DNA of 64,000 nt from Sphingomonas sp. S2M10 (GTDB lineage: Bacteria; Pseudomonadota; Alphaproteobacteria; Sphingomonadales; Sphingomonadaceae), in assembly GCF_012650175.1 (NCBI RefSeq), contig NZ_JAAILI010000067.1, positions 35,369-99,368 on the forward strand, written 5' to 3'. Under the pieces are notes generated by a model that ran no database searches, was not told the origin of the DNA, and worked only from the letters and a program-made list of their open reading frames with translations. Position numbers and translations under genes: made by a program. Shown here in pieces: positions 38,020-47,960 of this stretch (position 1 is its first letter; each line of letters begins with the position of its first letter).

Positions 38020-38705
38020 TGTGTCATCTCCCGCGACCAGGAGATCGCATTGACATAGATACCGAGGGGATTGGCGCGCAGGCGCTCGGCGTTGCGCGGG
38101 GGCTGGATCACGATGGTCAGAATCGCCGTCCAGCGCTCGGTCGCGGAGAGCTGGCCGTTCTCGTAGTGCCGCTCGGTCCACGCGATGCGGAAGCTGTCGG
38201 GCGAGGCGCGGATGACCGACGACACTTCGACGGCGATCTGCTGCTTGCCGACCTTCGTGAACGGGTCGTTGCTGCGCGCATAATCGTTCAAGGCCGCCGC
38301 GCCGCGATCCGTCGTCCATTCGTATGCGCGCAGCCAGTTTTGCCGGACAATGATCGGGTCGGCCGGGATGCTCCTGACCTGTTCGATGAACCGGCCGAGA
38401 TGCCATGCCACCTGCGGATCGGTAGGACGGTAGTCGGCAACGGCAGGCGCGACGGTCTGCGCCTGTCCGAGATTGTCCACCTGCACCACCCAGGGAACGA
38501 CAGTCCCGCGCGCCGACTGCCAGACAAGGGCGGCGGCGAAGCCGGCCGAGAGGATCAGGGAACCGAAGGCCATGTATCGCCAGTTCTTCGCCTGGACGCG
38601 GGCCGAGCCGATCCGCTCGTCCCAGATTTGTCCGGCCTTCTGATAGGGCGTTTCGGGTTCCGGCGACTTGCCGTAGTGGGTTGCGGGTCGTTTGAAGATG
38701 CTCAT
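38016..38705 (-). CDS. trbF: Conjugal transfer protein TrbF (VirB8 homologue)
   Basis: 229 aa. A cytoplasmic N-terminus, a membrane segment (YMAFGSLILSAGFAAALVW, about 44-62), and the periplasmic VirB8 NTF2-like domain, ending in GIYVNAISWSREM. ATG at 38705 overlaps the trbL stop by 4 bp. Confidence 0.94.
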   Translation of the reverse strand: MSIFKRPATHYGKSPEPETPYQKAGQIWDERIGSARVQAKNWRYMAFGSLILSAGFAAALVWQSARGTVVPWVVQVDNLGQAQTVAPAVADYRPTDPQVAWHLGRFIEQVRSIPADPIIVRQNWLRAYEWTTDRGAAALNDYARSNDPFTKVGKQQIAVEVSSVIRASPDSFRIAWTERHYENGQLSATERWTAILTIVIQPPRNAERLRANPLGIYVNAISWSREMTQ

Positions 38706-40063
38706 ATGCGGTCGCTTTCGGAAAGATTGACGGAGGAGCCGCCGCCATGACTGTCGCCGGATCGAACGGCGTGGGCGGCGGCCGAGACGCCGTGGCTGAG
38801 GGTCTGGCTGCGTTTCATGTGCCTGGCCCAATCCGGTGCGCCACCACGGGGGCCGGAGACGGAAGCGCTATCCGCAGGGTCGGAACCGCCTATCGTGCCG
38901 AGCGTCGAGGAACCGCCGGTCACGCCGAAGCCGCCTTTCGCGCCATCGGAGAAGCTGGATTTCATGCTTTCGGTTGCTTTCGAAGCGGCACGCTTCAGCG
39001 GCGATGCCGCGGCGGAACCGGCCGCGCTTGCGACCCCACCGAGACCGGATGCCACGCCTGCTGCGCCGGACTGGCCCATCGAGCCGAGGCTGTAGGCGGT
39101 CGATGCCGCACCTGCGGCGGCTGAACCGCCACGGACGGCTGCGGCGCCGCCGGAAAGGGCAGCAGCACCGCCTCTCAGGGCGAGGCCGGCAGCGCCGCCG
39201 GCAGCAAGCGCTGCACCGCCGACCGCAAGGCCGGTGCCGACAGCGGCGCCCGCGCCAAGCTGCGGGCCGCCGCTGACCAGGCCATTGGCGATGCCGGGGC
39301 CGAAAATGCCGAGACCGAGAAGGGAAAGCGCGGCGAGAACGATTGCCATTGCGTCGTCGATCGTCGGCGTCGCGCCCCCGAAGCCTGCGGTGAACTGCGA
39401 GAACAGCGTCGAGCCGATGCCGATGATGACGGCCAGCACCAGGACCTTGATGCCGGACGACACGACGTTGCCGAGGACTTTTTCGGCCATGAAGGCGCTC
39501 TTGCCCCAAAGCCCAAATGGAATGAGGACGAACCCGGCGAGCGTGGTCAGCTTGAACTCGATCAGGGTGACGAAAAGCTGGACCGAGAGAATGAAGAACG
39601 CCAGCAGCACCAGCACCCAGGCGAACATCAGGCAGGCGATCTGGATGAAATTCTCGAAAAAGGCGACGAATCCCATGAGATCGGAGATGGCTTCGAGCAG
39701 CGGCCGGCCGGCATCGAGGCCGGTCTGCGCAACACGGCCGGGACGCAGGAGATCCGCCGCGGAAAAACCGGTGCCGGTGGCCATCAGGCCAAGCCCCGCA
39801 AAGCTGTCGAAGACGATCTGGGCGAGCGAGTTCCAGTTGCCGATGATGTAGGCGAAGACCCCGACAAACAGGGTTTTCTTGACCAGCCGGGCGATGATGT
39901 CGTCGTCGGCCCCCCAGGACCAGAACAGGGCGGCCAGCGTCACGTCGATGACGATGAGTGTGGTGGCGATGAAGGCGACTTCGCCGCCGAGCAGGCCGAA
40001 GCCGCTGTCGATATAGGATGTGAAAATCCCAAGGAAATTGTCGATGACGCCGGTGCCGCCCAT
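38702..40063 (-). CDS. trbL: Conjugal transfer protein TrbL (VirB6 homologue)
   Basis: 453 aa. About six membrane segments in residues 25-275, a VirB6/TrbL arrangement that forms the inner-membrane channel. The C-terminal third is a low-complexity Ala/Gly/Ser tail, as in other TrbL proteins. It starts 4 bp after the trbK-like stop. Confidence 0.93.
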   Translation of the reverse strand: MGGTGVIDNFLGIFTSYIDSGFGLLGGEVAFIATTLIVIDVTLAALFWSWGADDDIIARLVKKTLFVGVFAYIIGNWNSLAQIVFDSFAGLGLMATGTGFSAADLLRPGRVAQTGLDAGRPLLEAISDLMGFVAFFENFIQIACLMFAWVLVLLAFFILSVQLFVTLIEFKLTTLAGFVLIPFGLWGKSAFMAEKVLGNVVSSGIKVLVLAVIIGIGSTLFSQFTAGFGGATPTIDDAMAIVLAALSLLGLGIFGPGIANGLVSGGPQLGAGAAVGTGLAVGGAALAAGGAAGLALRGGAAALSGGAAAVRGGSAAAGAASTAYSLGSMGQSGAAGVASGLGGVASAAGSAAASPLKRAASKATESMKSSFSDGAKGGFGVTGGSSTLGTIGGSDPADSASVSGPRGGAPDWARHMKRSQTLSHGVSAAAHAVRSGDSHGGGSSVNLSESDRI

Positions 40064-40067
40064 CGGA

Positions 40068-40355
40068 TCACTCTCCCTCGACGGGGCGCGGCGGGAGCGG
40101 TGCGGGTGTCCGGCCGAGAAAGCGGTCGCGGGATTCGGCCCAGGTGGCGAGGCAGCCGGGATTGCTCACGGCCGCCTCGCCGAGCTGCTGGCAGTTGCGC
40201 AGGCTCTGGCTCAATTCGTCCGAGGGCTGGCGAGGCCTCGGCACCATTCTGTCGGGCGCCGTTTGGTCTTGCCGGCTCATCTCGATCACCGTGGCGGTGA
40301 TTGCGATGGCGACGAATATGATTGCCCCGAGCCGGGCCAGCAGCTTGCCGTCCAT
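40068..40355 (-). CDS. TrbK-like protein (putative entry exclusion)
   Basis: 95 aa. One N-terminal membrane segment (LLARLGAIIFVAIAITATVIEM), then a Pro-rich linker and a conserved CQQLGEAAVSNPGCLATWAESRDRFL with two Cys. Small proteins of this kind sit between trbJ and trbL and are called TrbK or TrbK-alt, with an entry-exclusion role assumed by analogy. Confidence 0.8.
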   Translation of the reverse strand: MDGKLLARLGAIIFVAIAITATVIEMSRQDQTAPDRMVPRPRQPSDELSQSLRNCQQLGEAAVSNPGCLATWAESRDRFLGRTPAPLPPRPVEGE

Positions 40356-40378
40356 GGTGTCCCCCGTTTCCCGGTTTC

Positions 40379-41143
40379 TCAGTTGTTGAACATCACCGCG
40401 TTGCCGGGCTGATAGCCGCCGCCGGGTGTCAGGAAGCGCTGGCGCTGGACGCGCCCCTGTTCGGCAGCGGTGGCGCGTTCCGCTTCCGTCAGCGCGTCGG
40501 CCCGGCCATTGGCGGAGATGAGCGCGATCAGATCGGAAAGCTGCTGCGACTGGAGGGCGAGGAGCTGGTTTCCCGCCTGCGTCGCCTGCAAGGCGCCGGT
40601 GGCACCCTGGCTCTGATCGACCAGCGCGGACATCTCGGTGCGGTTGGTGTCGATATTGCCCACTACGCCCGCCTGCACGCGGAGCGCATCCTGCAAGCCG
40701 CCGACCGTGTTGTCCCAGCGCGACCGGGCATCGGCGACGAGCTGGGCATCGGTCGAGGACAGGGCGACATTGCCGTATTGGGTCTGGAACATTTGGTCGA
40801 TCTGGCCGACTTCGAAGGCAATGTTCTGAGCCTGATCCAGAAGCTGCTTGGTGCGGCTCACGTTCTGCTGAAGCTGCTGGAGCGAGGAATACGGCAGGCT
40901 TGCCAGATTGCGCGCCTGGTTGATGAGCATCTGCGCTTCGTTCTGAAGGCTGGTAATCTGGTTGTTGATCTGCTCCAGCGTGCGTGCGGCCGTCAGCACG
41001 TTCTGGGCGTAGTTCGACGGGTCATAGACGATGCGCCAGGCATAGGCGGGCGCCGTCAGCATGGGCGACAGTGAGACCGGCACGGCGAGGGCCAGCGCGA
41101 GGGCGGAAACGCCCGCGATACGGGACATGGGAATAAGGGTCAT
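40379..41143 (-). CDS. trbJ: Conjugal transfer protein TrbJ (VirB5 homologue)
   Basis: 254 aa. A signal peptide (GVSALALALAVPVSLSPMLT-APAYA type) precedes a long helical region (YDPSNYAQNVLTAARTLEQINNQI), as in TrbJ/VirB5 minor pilus proteins. The start overlaps the trbE stop. Confidence 0.94.
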   Translation of the reverse strand: MTLIPMSRIAGVSALALALAVPVSLSPMLTAPAYAWRIVYDPSNYAQNVLTAARTLEQINNQITSLQNEAQMLINQARNLASLPYSSLQQLQQNVSRTKQLLDQAQNIAFEVGQIDQMFQTQYGNVALSSTDAQLVADARSRWDNTVGGLQDALRVQAGVVGNIDTNRTEMSALVDQSQGATGALQATQAGNQLLALQSQQLSDLIALISANGRADALTEAERATAAEQGRVQRQRFLTPGGGYQPGNAVMFNN

Positions 41144-43623
41144 GGAAGGCTCTCCTCTTCATGGGAACTATCCGGCACGGGGGTTTCCGGCCGCTCAGTG
41201 AGATTGGTGAGATCGGGGATGAGATCGGCCGCCCAATCGACGCCGCGATGGCGCAGCCAGGCGGCGAGGAAGCCGTCGCGGCCGACCTCGGTGACGATCT
41301 CGGCGATCAGGGTCTGGTCGGATTTGGCGGAGGCGGCGCAGAGCGCGAGGCCGACTTCGGACAAGCCCAGCTCGAACAGGCGGTTGCCGCGCCTCGACTG
41401 GCAGTAATAGTCCCGCTTGGGCGTCGCCCGCGCGAGGATCTCGATCTGCCGGTCATTGAGGCCGAAGCGCCGATAGATGGCGGTGATCTGTGGCTCGACG
41501 GCGCGTTCGTTCGGCAGGAGAAGCCGTGTCGGGCAGCTTTCGATGATGGCAGGCGCGATATTGCTGCCGTCGATGTCGGAGAGACTCTGCGTGGCGAAGA
41601 TGACGGAGGCGTTCTTCTTCCTGAGCGTCTTCAGCCATTCGCGGAGCTGGCTCGCAAAGCCCTCGTCGTCCAGCGCCAGCCAGCCTTCGTCGATGATGAG
41701 CAGCGTCGGGCGGCCGTCGAGCCGGTCGCCGATGCGATGAAACAGGTAGGCGAGCACAGCGGGCGCGGCCCCGGTGCCGACCAGCCCTTCGATTTCATAT
41801 GCCTGAACATCGGCCGAGCCGAGATGTTCGGTCTCTGCGTCGAGCAGTCGGCCATAGGCCCCGCCAATGCAGTAGGGTCGCAATGCCTGTTTCAGATCAT
41901 TGGATTGGAGCAGCACCGTCAGGCCGGTGATGGTGCGTTCCCCGACTGGAGCGGAGGCGAGCGAGGTCAGCGCCGTCCAGATATGTTCCTTCACCTCGGG
42001 CGTGATGGCGACGCCTTCGCGCATGAGGATGGCGACGATCCAGTCGGCGGCCCAGGCGCGCTCATAGGTATCGTGGATGCGGGCGAGCGGTTGGAGCGAG
42101 ACGGATGCCTCGTCGCCTTCGGTCAGCCCGCCGCCGAGGTCATGCCAGTCGCCGCCCATGGCGAGCGATGCGGCCCGGATCGAGCCGCCGAAGTCGAAGG
42201 CGAAGACCTGGTTGCGGTCGTAGCGCCGGAACTGGAGCGCCATGAGCGCCAGCAGGACGGATTTCCCCGCGCCGGTCGGGCCGACGACGAGGGTATGGCC
42301 GACATCGCCGATGTGAAGGGAAAGCCGGAACGGAGTGCTTCCCTCGGTCTTGCCGTAGAGCAAGGGGGCGCTACCCAGATGATCATTCCGTTCCGGCCCC
42401 GCCCACACGGCCGACAGCGGGATCATGTGGGCGAGATTGAGAGTCGAGACCGGCGGCTGCCGGACGTTCGCATAGGCGTGTCCGGGGAGCGAGCCGAGCC
42501 AAGCGTCGACGGCATTGACGGATTCAGACATGGCGGTGAAGTCACGGCCCTGAATGATCTTCTCGACCAGCCGCAGCTTTTCGTCGGCCAGACGCGGATC
42601 TGTGTCCCAGACCGCGACCGTGGCTGTGACATAGGCCATGCCCGCCATGTCGGCCCCCAGTTCCTGCAAGGCCATGTCGGCATCGGCGGCCTTGTTGGCG
42701 GCATCGGTGTCCACGAGCACGGATTGCTCGTTGGTCATGACTTCCTTCAGGATCGCCATGATCGACTTGCGCTTGGCGAACCATTGCCGCCTGATTCTGG
42801 TCAGCAGTCGCGTCGCATCGATCTTGTCCATGAGGATGGCGCGGGTGGACCACCGATAGGGGAACGGCAGGCGGTTCATCTCGTCGAGCAGGCCGGGCGT
42901 CGTCGCGGTCGGGAATCCAATGATGGTCAGGACGCGCAGATGCTGGTTGCCAAGGCGCGGCTCCAACCCGCCGGTCAGCGGCTGGTCGGCCAGCAGCGCG
43001 TCGAGGTGCATCGGCACCTCCGGCACGCGCACGCGATGCCGGTTGGTCGAGATGGTGGAATGGAGATAGGTCAGCGTGCCGGCGTCATCGAGCCAGCGGC
43101 ATTCCGGCATGAAGCCGTCGAGCAGCGCCAGCACGCGGTCGGTGCGGTCCACGAAACCGCGCAACAACTCCCAGGGATCTGCCCCGGTTTTGTCGCGGCC
43201 CTCGTAGAGCCAGGTTTCGGCGCGGGCAGCGTCCTCGGCGGGCGGCAGCCAGAGGAAGGTCAGGAAGTAGCCGGACACGAAATGCGTGCCCGCCTCCTCG
43301 AACGCCGCCTTGCGCTCGGCGTCAAGCAGCGCGGAGGCCGGATCGGGAAAGCGGCTGTCGGGATAGGTGGCGGCCTCGCTACGCTGCGCCTCGACGAAAA
43401 TGCTCCAGCCCGATCCGAGACGGCGGACGGCGTTGTTGATGCGGCCTGCGACGGCGACCAGCTCGGCGGCGATGGAGGAATCCAGATCGGGACCGCGAAA
43501 CTTCGCCGTCCTCTGGAACGAACCGTCCTTGTTCAATACGACGCCGGAGCCGACCAATGCGGCCCATGGCAGAAAATCCGCGAGACGGCTGGCGGTGCGG
43601 CGGTATTCGGCAAGATTCATCAT
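41140..43623 (-). CDS. trbE: Conjugal transfer ATPase TrbE (VirB4 homologue)
   Basis: 827 aa. The N-terminal CagE/VirB4 domain is followed by the ATPase with Walker A VVGPTGAGKSVLL (about residue 445-457) and Walker B LLIIDEGWLALDD. It energises pilus assembly and DNA transfer at the inner membrane. The start is ATGATG at 43623/43620; an in-frame extension upstream is not supported because it overlaps trbD. Confidence 0.96.
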   Translation of the reverse strand: MMNLAEYRRTASRLADFLPWAALVGSGVVLNKDGSFQRTAKFRGPDLDSSIAAELVAVAGRINNAVRRLGSGWSIFVEAQRSEAATYPDSRFPDPASALLDAERKAAFEEAGTHFVSGYFLTFLWLPPAEDAARAETWLYEGRDKTGADPWELLRGFVDRTDRVLALLDGFMPECRWLDDAGTLTYLHSTISTNRHRVRVPEVPMHLDALLADQPLTGGLEPRLGNQHLRVLTIIGFPTATTPGLLDEMNRLPFPYRWSTRAILMDKIDATRLLTRIRRQWFAKRKSIMAILKEVMTNEQSVLVDTDAANKAADADMALQELGADMAGMAYVTATVAVWDTDPRLADEKLRLVEKIIQGRDFTAMSESVNAVDAWLGSLPGHAYANVRQPPVSTLNLAHMIPLSAVWAGPERNDHLGSAPLLYGKTEGSTPFRLSLHIGDVGHTLVVGPTGAGKSVLLALMALQFRRYDRNQVFAFDFGGSIRAASLAMGGDWHDLGGGLTEGDEASVSLQPLARIHDTYERAWAADWIVAILMREGVAITPEVKEHIWTALTSLASAPVGERTITGLTVLLQSNDLKQALRPYCIGGAYGRLLDAETEHLGSADVQAYEIEGLVGTGAAPAVLAYLFHRIGDRLDGRPTLLIIDEGWLALDDEGFASQLREWLKTLRKKNASVIFATQSLSDIDGSNIAPAIIESCPTRLLLPNERAVEPQITAIYRRFGLNDRQIEILARATPKRDYYCQSRRGNRLFELGLSEVGLALCAASAKSDQTLIAEIVTEVGRDGFLAAWLRHRGVDWAADLIPDLTNLTERPETPVPDSSHEEESLP

Positions 43624-43633
43624 GGCCGCGCCC

Positions 43634-43915
43634 TCACACCGACAGATGACCGGGAATGCGCAGATGCCTGCGGCCCACCTCGACAAAGAGCGGATCGCGC
43701 TTGGCCGCCCAGACGGCGGCGAAGTGGCCGATGGCCCATATGGCGAGGCCCACCAGCCAGAGGCGCAGGCCGAGGCCCACGGCCCCGGCCAGCGTCCCGT
43801 TCATGATGGCGATGGCGCGCGGAGCGCCGCCGAGCAGGATATGCTCGGTCAGCGCCCGATGGACCGGGATGGTGAAGCCCGGCACCGCGTCGAGTTGTTC
43901 GAGGCCGCCCGCCAT
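43634..43915 (-). CDS. trbD: Conjugal transfer protein TrbD (VirB3 homologue)
   Basis: 93 aa. PGFTIPVHRALTEHILLGGAPRAIAIMNGTLAGA followed by two membrane segments (about 35-70) matches VirB3/TrbD. It overlaps the trbC stop by an ATGA and lies 10 bp before trbE. Confidence 0.92.
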   Translation of the reverse strand: MAGGLEQLDAVPGFTIPVHRALTEHILLGGAPRAIAIMNGTLAGAVGLGLRLWLVGLAIWAIGHFAAVWAAKRDPLFVEVGRRHLRIPGHLSV

Positions 43916-44247
43916 CAGACGAGCGCCCCGCCGCCGAACGAGAAGAACGACAGGAAGAAGCTCGACGCCGCGAACGCAATCGACAGGCCGAACACGATCT
44001 GGATCAGGCGACGGAAGCCACCCGACGTGTCGCCGAACGCGAGCGCCAGGCCGGTGGCGATGATGACGATGACGGCGACGATCTTGGCGACCGGCCCCTC
44101 GATCGACTCAAGGATGCTTTGAAGCGGCGCTTCCCAGGGCATCGATGAACCGGACGCATGGGCGGCCGGTGCCATGAACAGGCTGACATAGGTGAAGGCG
44201 GCGGCCGTCGCGATGTGACGGCGCAGGCGCAAGGCGTGACGGATCAT
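43915..44247 (-). CDS. trbC: Conjugal transfer protein TrbC (VirB2-type prepilin)
   Basis: 110 aa. A signal segment ending in APAAHASGSSMPWE, then two membrane segments around VAKIVAVIVIIATGLALAFG and FGLSIAFAASSFFLSF: the standard cyclic or linear pilin precursor plan. It overlaps the trbB stop (ATGA). Confidence 0.93.
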   Translation of the reverse strand: MIRHALRLRRHIATAAAFTYVSLFMAPAAHASGSSMPWEAPLQSILESIEGPVAKIVAVIVIIATGLALAFGDTSGGFRRLIQIVFGLSIAFAASSFFLSFFSFGGGALV

Positions 44248-45236
44248 TCGGGATTTCCTTTCGGGGTGGTTGCCAAGGTGATGGGATGCGTGATGCGGTA
44301 GTCCCCGTCCGGCCCCAGCCCGTCGACGCGGGCAAGTTCAGCCAGCCGACGCGCGGAACCGCGCCCGGCAAGCACGGCCACCAGGTCGATGGTCTCGGCG
44401 ATCAGCGCGCGCGGGACGGTGACGACGGCTTCCTGGATGAGCTGTTCGAGGCGGCGCAGCGCGCCGATGCCGGAACCGGCATGGATGGTGCCGATGCCGC
44501 CGGGGTGTCCGGTGCCCCAGGCTTTGAGCAGGTCGAGGGCTTCCGCGCCGCGCACCTCGCCGATGGGGATACGGTCGGGACGTAGACGAAGGCTGGACCG
44601 GACCAGATCGGACAGGGTGGCAACGCCGTCCTTCGTCCGCATGGCGACGAGGTTCGGCGCGGCACATTGCAGCTCGCGGGTGTCCTCGATGATGACGACG
44701 CGATCCTGCGTCTTCGCCACCTCGGCGAGCAGCGCGTTGGTCAGCGTGGTCTTGCCGGTGCTGGTGCCTCCGGCGACGAGGATGTTGGCGCGCACCGTGA
44801 CGGCCTCGCGCAGCGTTGCCGCCTGCTCTGTGGACATGATGCCGGCGGCCACATAGTCGTCGAGCGTGAACACGGCGACCGCCGGCTTGCGGATGGCGAA
44901 GGTCGGGCCTGCGACCACCGGCGGCAGCAGGCCCTCGAACCGCTCCCCACTTTCCGGCAATTCGGCCGAGACGCGCGGGGAGCGGGCATGAACCTCGGCG
45001 CCGACATGATGGGCGACCAGTCGGACGATCCGCTCGCCATCGGCGGGTGACAGCAACTCGCCCGTATCGGCCAGACCTTCGGAGAGCCGGTCTATCCAGA
45101 TGCGGCCGTCCGGGTTCAACATCACTTCGATGACGGCCGGGTCTTCCAGAAACCGGGCGATGGAAGGACCGAGCGCGGTGCGCAGCATCCGCGCGCCGCG
45201 TGCGATCGCCTCCGATTTCTGGTGATGTGCAGTCAT
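44244..45236 (-). CDS. trbB: Conjugal transfer ATPase TrbB (VirB11 homologue)
   Basis: 330 aa. Hexameric secretion ATPase: Walker [12 protein letters not shown] (about 156-165), the Asp box [11 protein letters not shown], Walker B-like [25 protein letters not shown] and the His box TIHAGS. First gene of the trb operon. The upstream 150 bp (45237-45387) contain a direct repeat GCGGGCATCGGCGGGCATCG and probably the operon promoter. Confidence 0.96.
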   Translation of the reverse strand: MTAHHQKSEAIARGARMLRTALGPSIARFLEDPAVIEVMLNPDGRIWIDRLSEGLADTGELLSPADGERIVRLVAHHVGAEVHARSPRVSAELPESGERFEGLLPPVVAGPTFAIRKPAVAVFTLDDYVAAGIMSTEQAATLREAVTVRANILVAGGTSTGKTTLTNALLAEVAKTQDRVVIIEDTRELQCAAPNLVAMRTKDGVATLSDLVRSSLRLRPDRIPIGEVRGAEALDLLKAWGTGHPGGIGTIHAGSGIGALRRLEQLIQEAVVTVPRALIAETIDLVAVLAGRGSARRLAELARVDGLGPDGDYRITHPITLATTPKGNPE

Positions 45237-45387
45237 GGCGGCCCCGATTTATCGCGGGGCGCACCAGGCAGTCCCCGCATCGGGGTCGATTAAGAGAGAC
45301 CGAAATTGGGCCGAATCAACAAGTATTTACGCGCGTGCGGGCATCGGCGGGCATCGGCGGCAAATAGGATGGATCGCGTTTTTCCAC

Positions 45388-45837
45388 TCAGTTCTCAGGC
45401 GGGTCCGACGGGTCGGAAACGGGGGGCGGCGATTCGATGTCGCGGGACAGTTCCTTAAGCAGCCGGTCGCCGGTGGCCAGCCGTCGGCCGAGTGTCTGCA
45501 TGAAGCCCTCGAACCGCTCTGTTCCTTTGGCCCGGGCGACGGCTTGCGCGGTTTCCGACATCGGCGGGGTGATGGTCAGCCAGAACTGGACGAACAAGGA
45601 GAGCATTTCGCCGAGGATGGCGAGATCTTCGTCCAGGCTGTCGATCCTGCGGCCGAGCCTGTCGAGGCGGCGGGACATGGCGGCTTCAAGCTGCTCTGCG
45701 GAATCGCCGGACAGGAAGGATGCGACCGCCGCCTCGATGATGGCGGATTTCGACACTTTCCGACGCAGCGCCAGGGTTTCGACCTGAGTGAGCAGCGCGG
45801 GGTCGAAATAGACGTTCATGCGGGTGCGGGTTGTCAT
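45388..45837 (-). CDS. CopG/ribbon-helix-helix protein of the transfer cluster
   Basis: 149 aa. The N-terminal ribbon-helix-helix RTRMNVYFDPALLTQVETLALRRKVSKSAIIEAAVASFL (residues 4-42) binds DNA; a long helical segment follows. It starts 9 bp after traG and precedes trbB, so it probably regulates the trb genes or helps the relaxosome. Confidence 0.85.
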   Translation of the reverse strand: MTTRTRMNVYFDPALLTQVETLALRRKVSKSAIIEAAVASFLSGDSAEQLEAAMSRRLDRLGRRIDSLDEDLAILGEMLSLFVQFWLTITPPMSETAQAVARAKGTERFEGFMQTLGRRLATGDRLLKELSRDIESPPPVSDPSDPPEN

Positions 45838-45846
45838 GGCGGCTCC

Positions 45847-47838
45847 TCAAAGCTCGATGTCGTCGGCCGGATTCATCGACGCTTGCCGTGCGACCATCCG
45901 CATCCGCTGGCGCATTGCGCGGGCTTTCGCCGCGTCCACGTCCGGCTCGTCGTCCAGCATGTCGAACTCTTGTGCGGGGGAGGGCGGCGAGGGGATGATT
46001 TCCTCATGCTCTGGCAATTCCGGCTCACGGCGGATGCCGGCATTGTCGGGATCGTCACCGACTCCGCTGGCGGCGTTCGCTGCTGACCGGCTTGCTGCTG
46101 CGATCACGAGGCTCGTCCAGTCGTCGGCTGACGGAGCCGGGGCGATAGCCGACATGGCGGCCAGGTCGGGCGGCGGCAGGATGCGTTCCCGAAACCGCGC
46201 GTCCTCGAAATAGCGTGCCTTCTTCGCCCGGATCGGCGCCGTCCCGGCGACCATGACGATTTCGTCTGTGGGCGGGAGCTGCATGATCTCTCCGGGAGTC
46301 AGCAGCGGCCGCGCAGTTTCCTGCCGCGACACCATCAGATGTCCGAGCCAGGGCGCAAGCCGATGGCCGGCATAGTTGGTGGAGTCGCGCATCTCGGTCG
46401 CGGTGCCGAGCGCGTCGCTCACCCTCTTGGCCGTGCGTTCGTCGTTGGTGGCGAAGGCGACGCGCACATGGCAGTTGTCGAGGATCGAGTTGTTCGCGCT
46501 GTAAGCCTTTTCGATCTGGTTGAGGCTCTGGGCAATCAGGAAAGATTTGAGGCCGTAGCCGGCCATGAATGCCAAGGCGGATTCGAAGAAATCCAATCTG
46601 CCGAGCGCGGGAAATTCGTCCAGCATCAGCAGCAGGCGATGGCGCTCGGCTGTAGTGGACAGATCCTCGGTGAGCCTGCGGCCGATCTGGTTGAGGATGA
46701 GCCGGATCAGCGGCTTGGTGCGGTTGATGTCGCTCGGCGGCACGACGAGGTAGAGCGTGACTGGCTTGCGGCTGCCGACCAGATCGGCAATGCGCCAGTC
46801 GCAGCGCGACGTGACGCGCGCCACGACCGGATCACGATACAAGCCCAGGAACGACATGGCGGTAGAGAGCACGCCCGACCGCTCGTTCTCGCTCTTGTTC
46901 AGCAGCTCGCGCGCCGACGAGGCGATGACGGGATGAACTCCGGCCTCGCCCAGATGCGGCGTGTCCATCATCGCGCGCAAGGTCGCCTCGACCGGGCGGC
47001 GGGGATCGGACAGGAAGTTGGCGACGCCCGCCAAGGTCTTGTCCTTCTCCGCATAGAGAACATGCAGGATCGCGCCGACCAGAAGGCTGTGTGAGGTCTT
47101 TTCCCAATGGTTGCGCTTGTCGAGACTGCCTTCGGGATCGACCAGGATGTCCGCGATGTTCTGCACGTCGCGGACTTCCCATTCGCCCCGCCGCACCTCC
47201 AGCAACGGATTATAGGCCGACGACTTCGCATTGGTCGGATCGAACAGCAGCACCCGACCGTGCCGGGCGCGAAAACCTGCGGTCAGGCCCCAATTTTCGC
47301 CCTTGATGTCGTGAACGATGGCCGAGCCGGGCCAGGTCAGCAGCGTCGGCACCACCAGGCCGATGCCTTTGCCCGACCTGGTGGGCGCAAAACACAGCAC
47401 ATGCTCCGGACCGTCATGGCGCAGGTAGTCGCGATCATAGCGGCCGAGCACGACGCCATCGGGACCGAGCAGTCCGGCGCCGTGGATTTCCCTGTCCTCG
47501 GCCCATCGTGCCGAGCCGTAGGTGGCGACGTTGCGGGCTTCGCGCGCCCGGATGATCGACATGAGGATTGCGGCCGCTATGGCGAGGATACCGCCAGACG
47601 TGGCGATGGCCGCGCCCTCCATGAAGATCGCGGGCGCGTAGGCGTCGAAAGAGAACCACCACCAGAAGAAGGCGGGCGGATAGTGGATCGGCCAACCGGC
47701 CAGTTCGAACCATGGGTCGCCGAGCTGCAGCTGAAAGCCGAGACGGAACCCCACCCATTGCGTCGCCGCCCAGGTCATCACCAGAACGATGGTGAAGACC
47801 ACGGTGATCTGACCCCAAAGGATTCGGCCTCCGCGCAT
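45847..47838 (-). CDS. traG: Type IV coupling protein TraG (VirD4 homologue)
   Basis: 663 aa. About three membrane segments in residues 1-95 (around 10-26, 55-75 and 80-95), then the ATPase with Walker A APTRSGKG (151-158) and LLLMLDEFPALGRLDFFESALAFMAGYG. It links the relaxosome to the trb channel. ATG at 47838 is preceded by TGGAG and is preferred over the in-frame TTG at 47856. Confidence 0.95.
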   Translation of the reverse strand: MRGGRILWGQITVVFTIVLVMTWAATQWVGFRLGFQLQLGDPWFELAGWPIHYPPAFFWWWFSFDAYAPAIFMEGAAIATSGGILAIAAAILMSIIRAREARNVATYGSARWAEDREIHGAGLLGPDGVVLGRYDRDYLRHDGPEHVLCFAPTRSGKGIGLVVPTLLTWPGSAIVHDIKGENWGLTAGFRARHGRVLLFDPTNAKSSAYNPLLEVRRGEWEVRDVQNIADILVDPEGSLDKRNHWEKTSHSLLVGAILHVLYAEKDKTLAGVANFLSDPRRPVEATLRAMMDTPHLGEAGVHPVIASSARELLNKSENERSGVLSTAMSFLGLYRDPVVARVTSRCDWRIADLVGSRKPVTLYLVVPPSDINRTKPLIRLILNQIGRRLTEDLSTTAERHRLLLMLDEFPALGRLDFFESALAFMAGYGLKSFLIAQSLNQIEKAYSANNSILDNCHVRVAFATNDERTAKRVSDALGTATEMRDSTNYAGHRLAPWLGHLMVSRQETARPLLTPGEIMQLPPTDEIVMVAGTAPIRAKKARYFEDARFRERILPPPDLAAMSAIAPAPSADDWTSLVIAAASRSAANAASGVGDDPDNAGIRREPELPEHEEIIPSPPSPAQEFDMLDDEPDVDAAKARAMRQRMRMVARQASMNPADDIEL

Positions 47839-47960
47839 ACGGGCTCCAGTCGGCAAAAGAGACGGAGCCGATCAGAGAGTAGGCATTTCCGGGACAGGCA
47901 ACAGGAAACATGACGTCGAAGGGCTGCCGGATACTGCTTCGCGCGAATAGGACAGTTCGG

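Noticed and set aside
41161..43806. An 881-residue plus-strand frame opposite trbE
   Set aside because: Shadow frame; trbE has Walker motifs and fits the trb gene order.
35870..47838. Reading the trb/traG genes as an effector-secreting type IV system
   Set aside because: Presence of relaxase, TraF, TrbK-like and TraG in one locus with a candidate oriT points to conjugation; no effector genes recognised.
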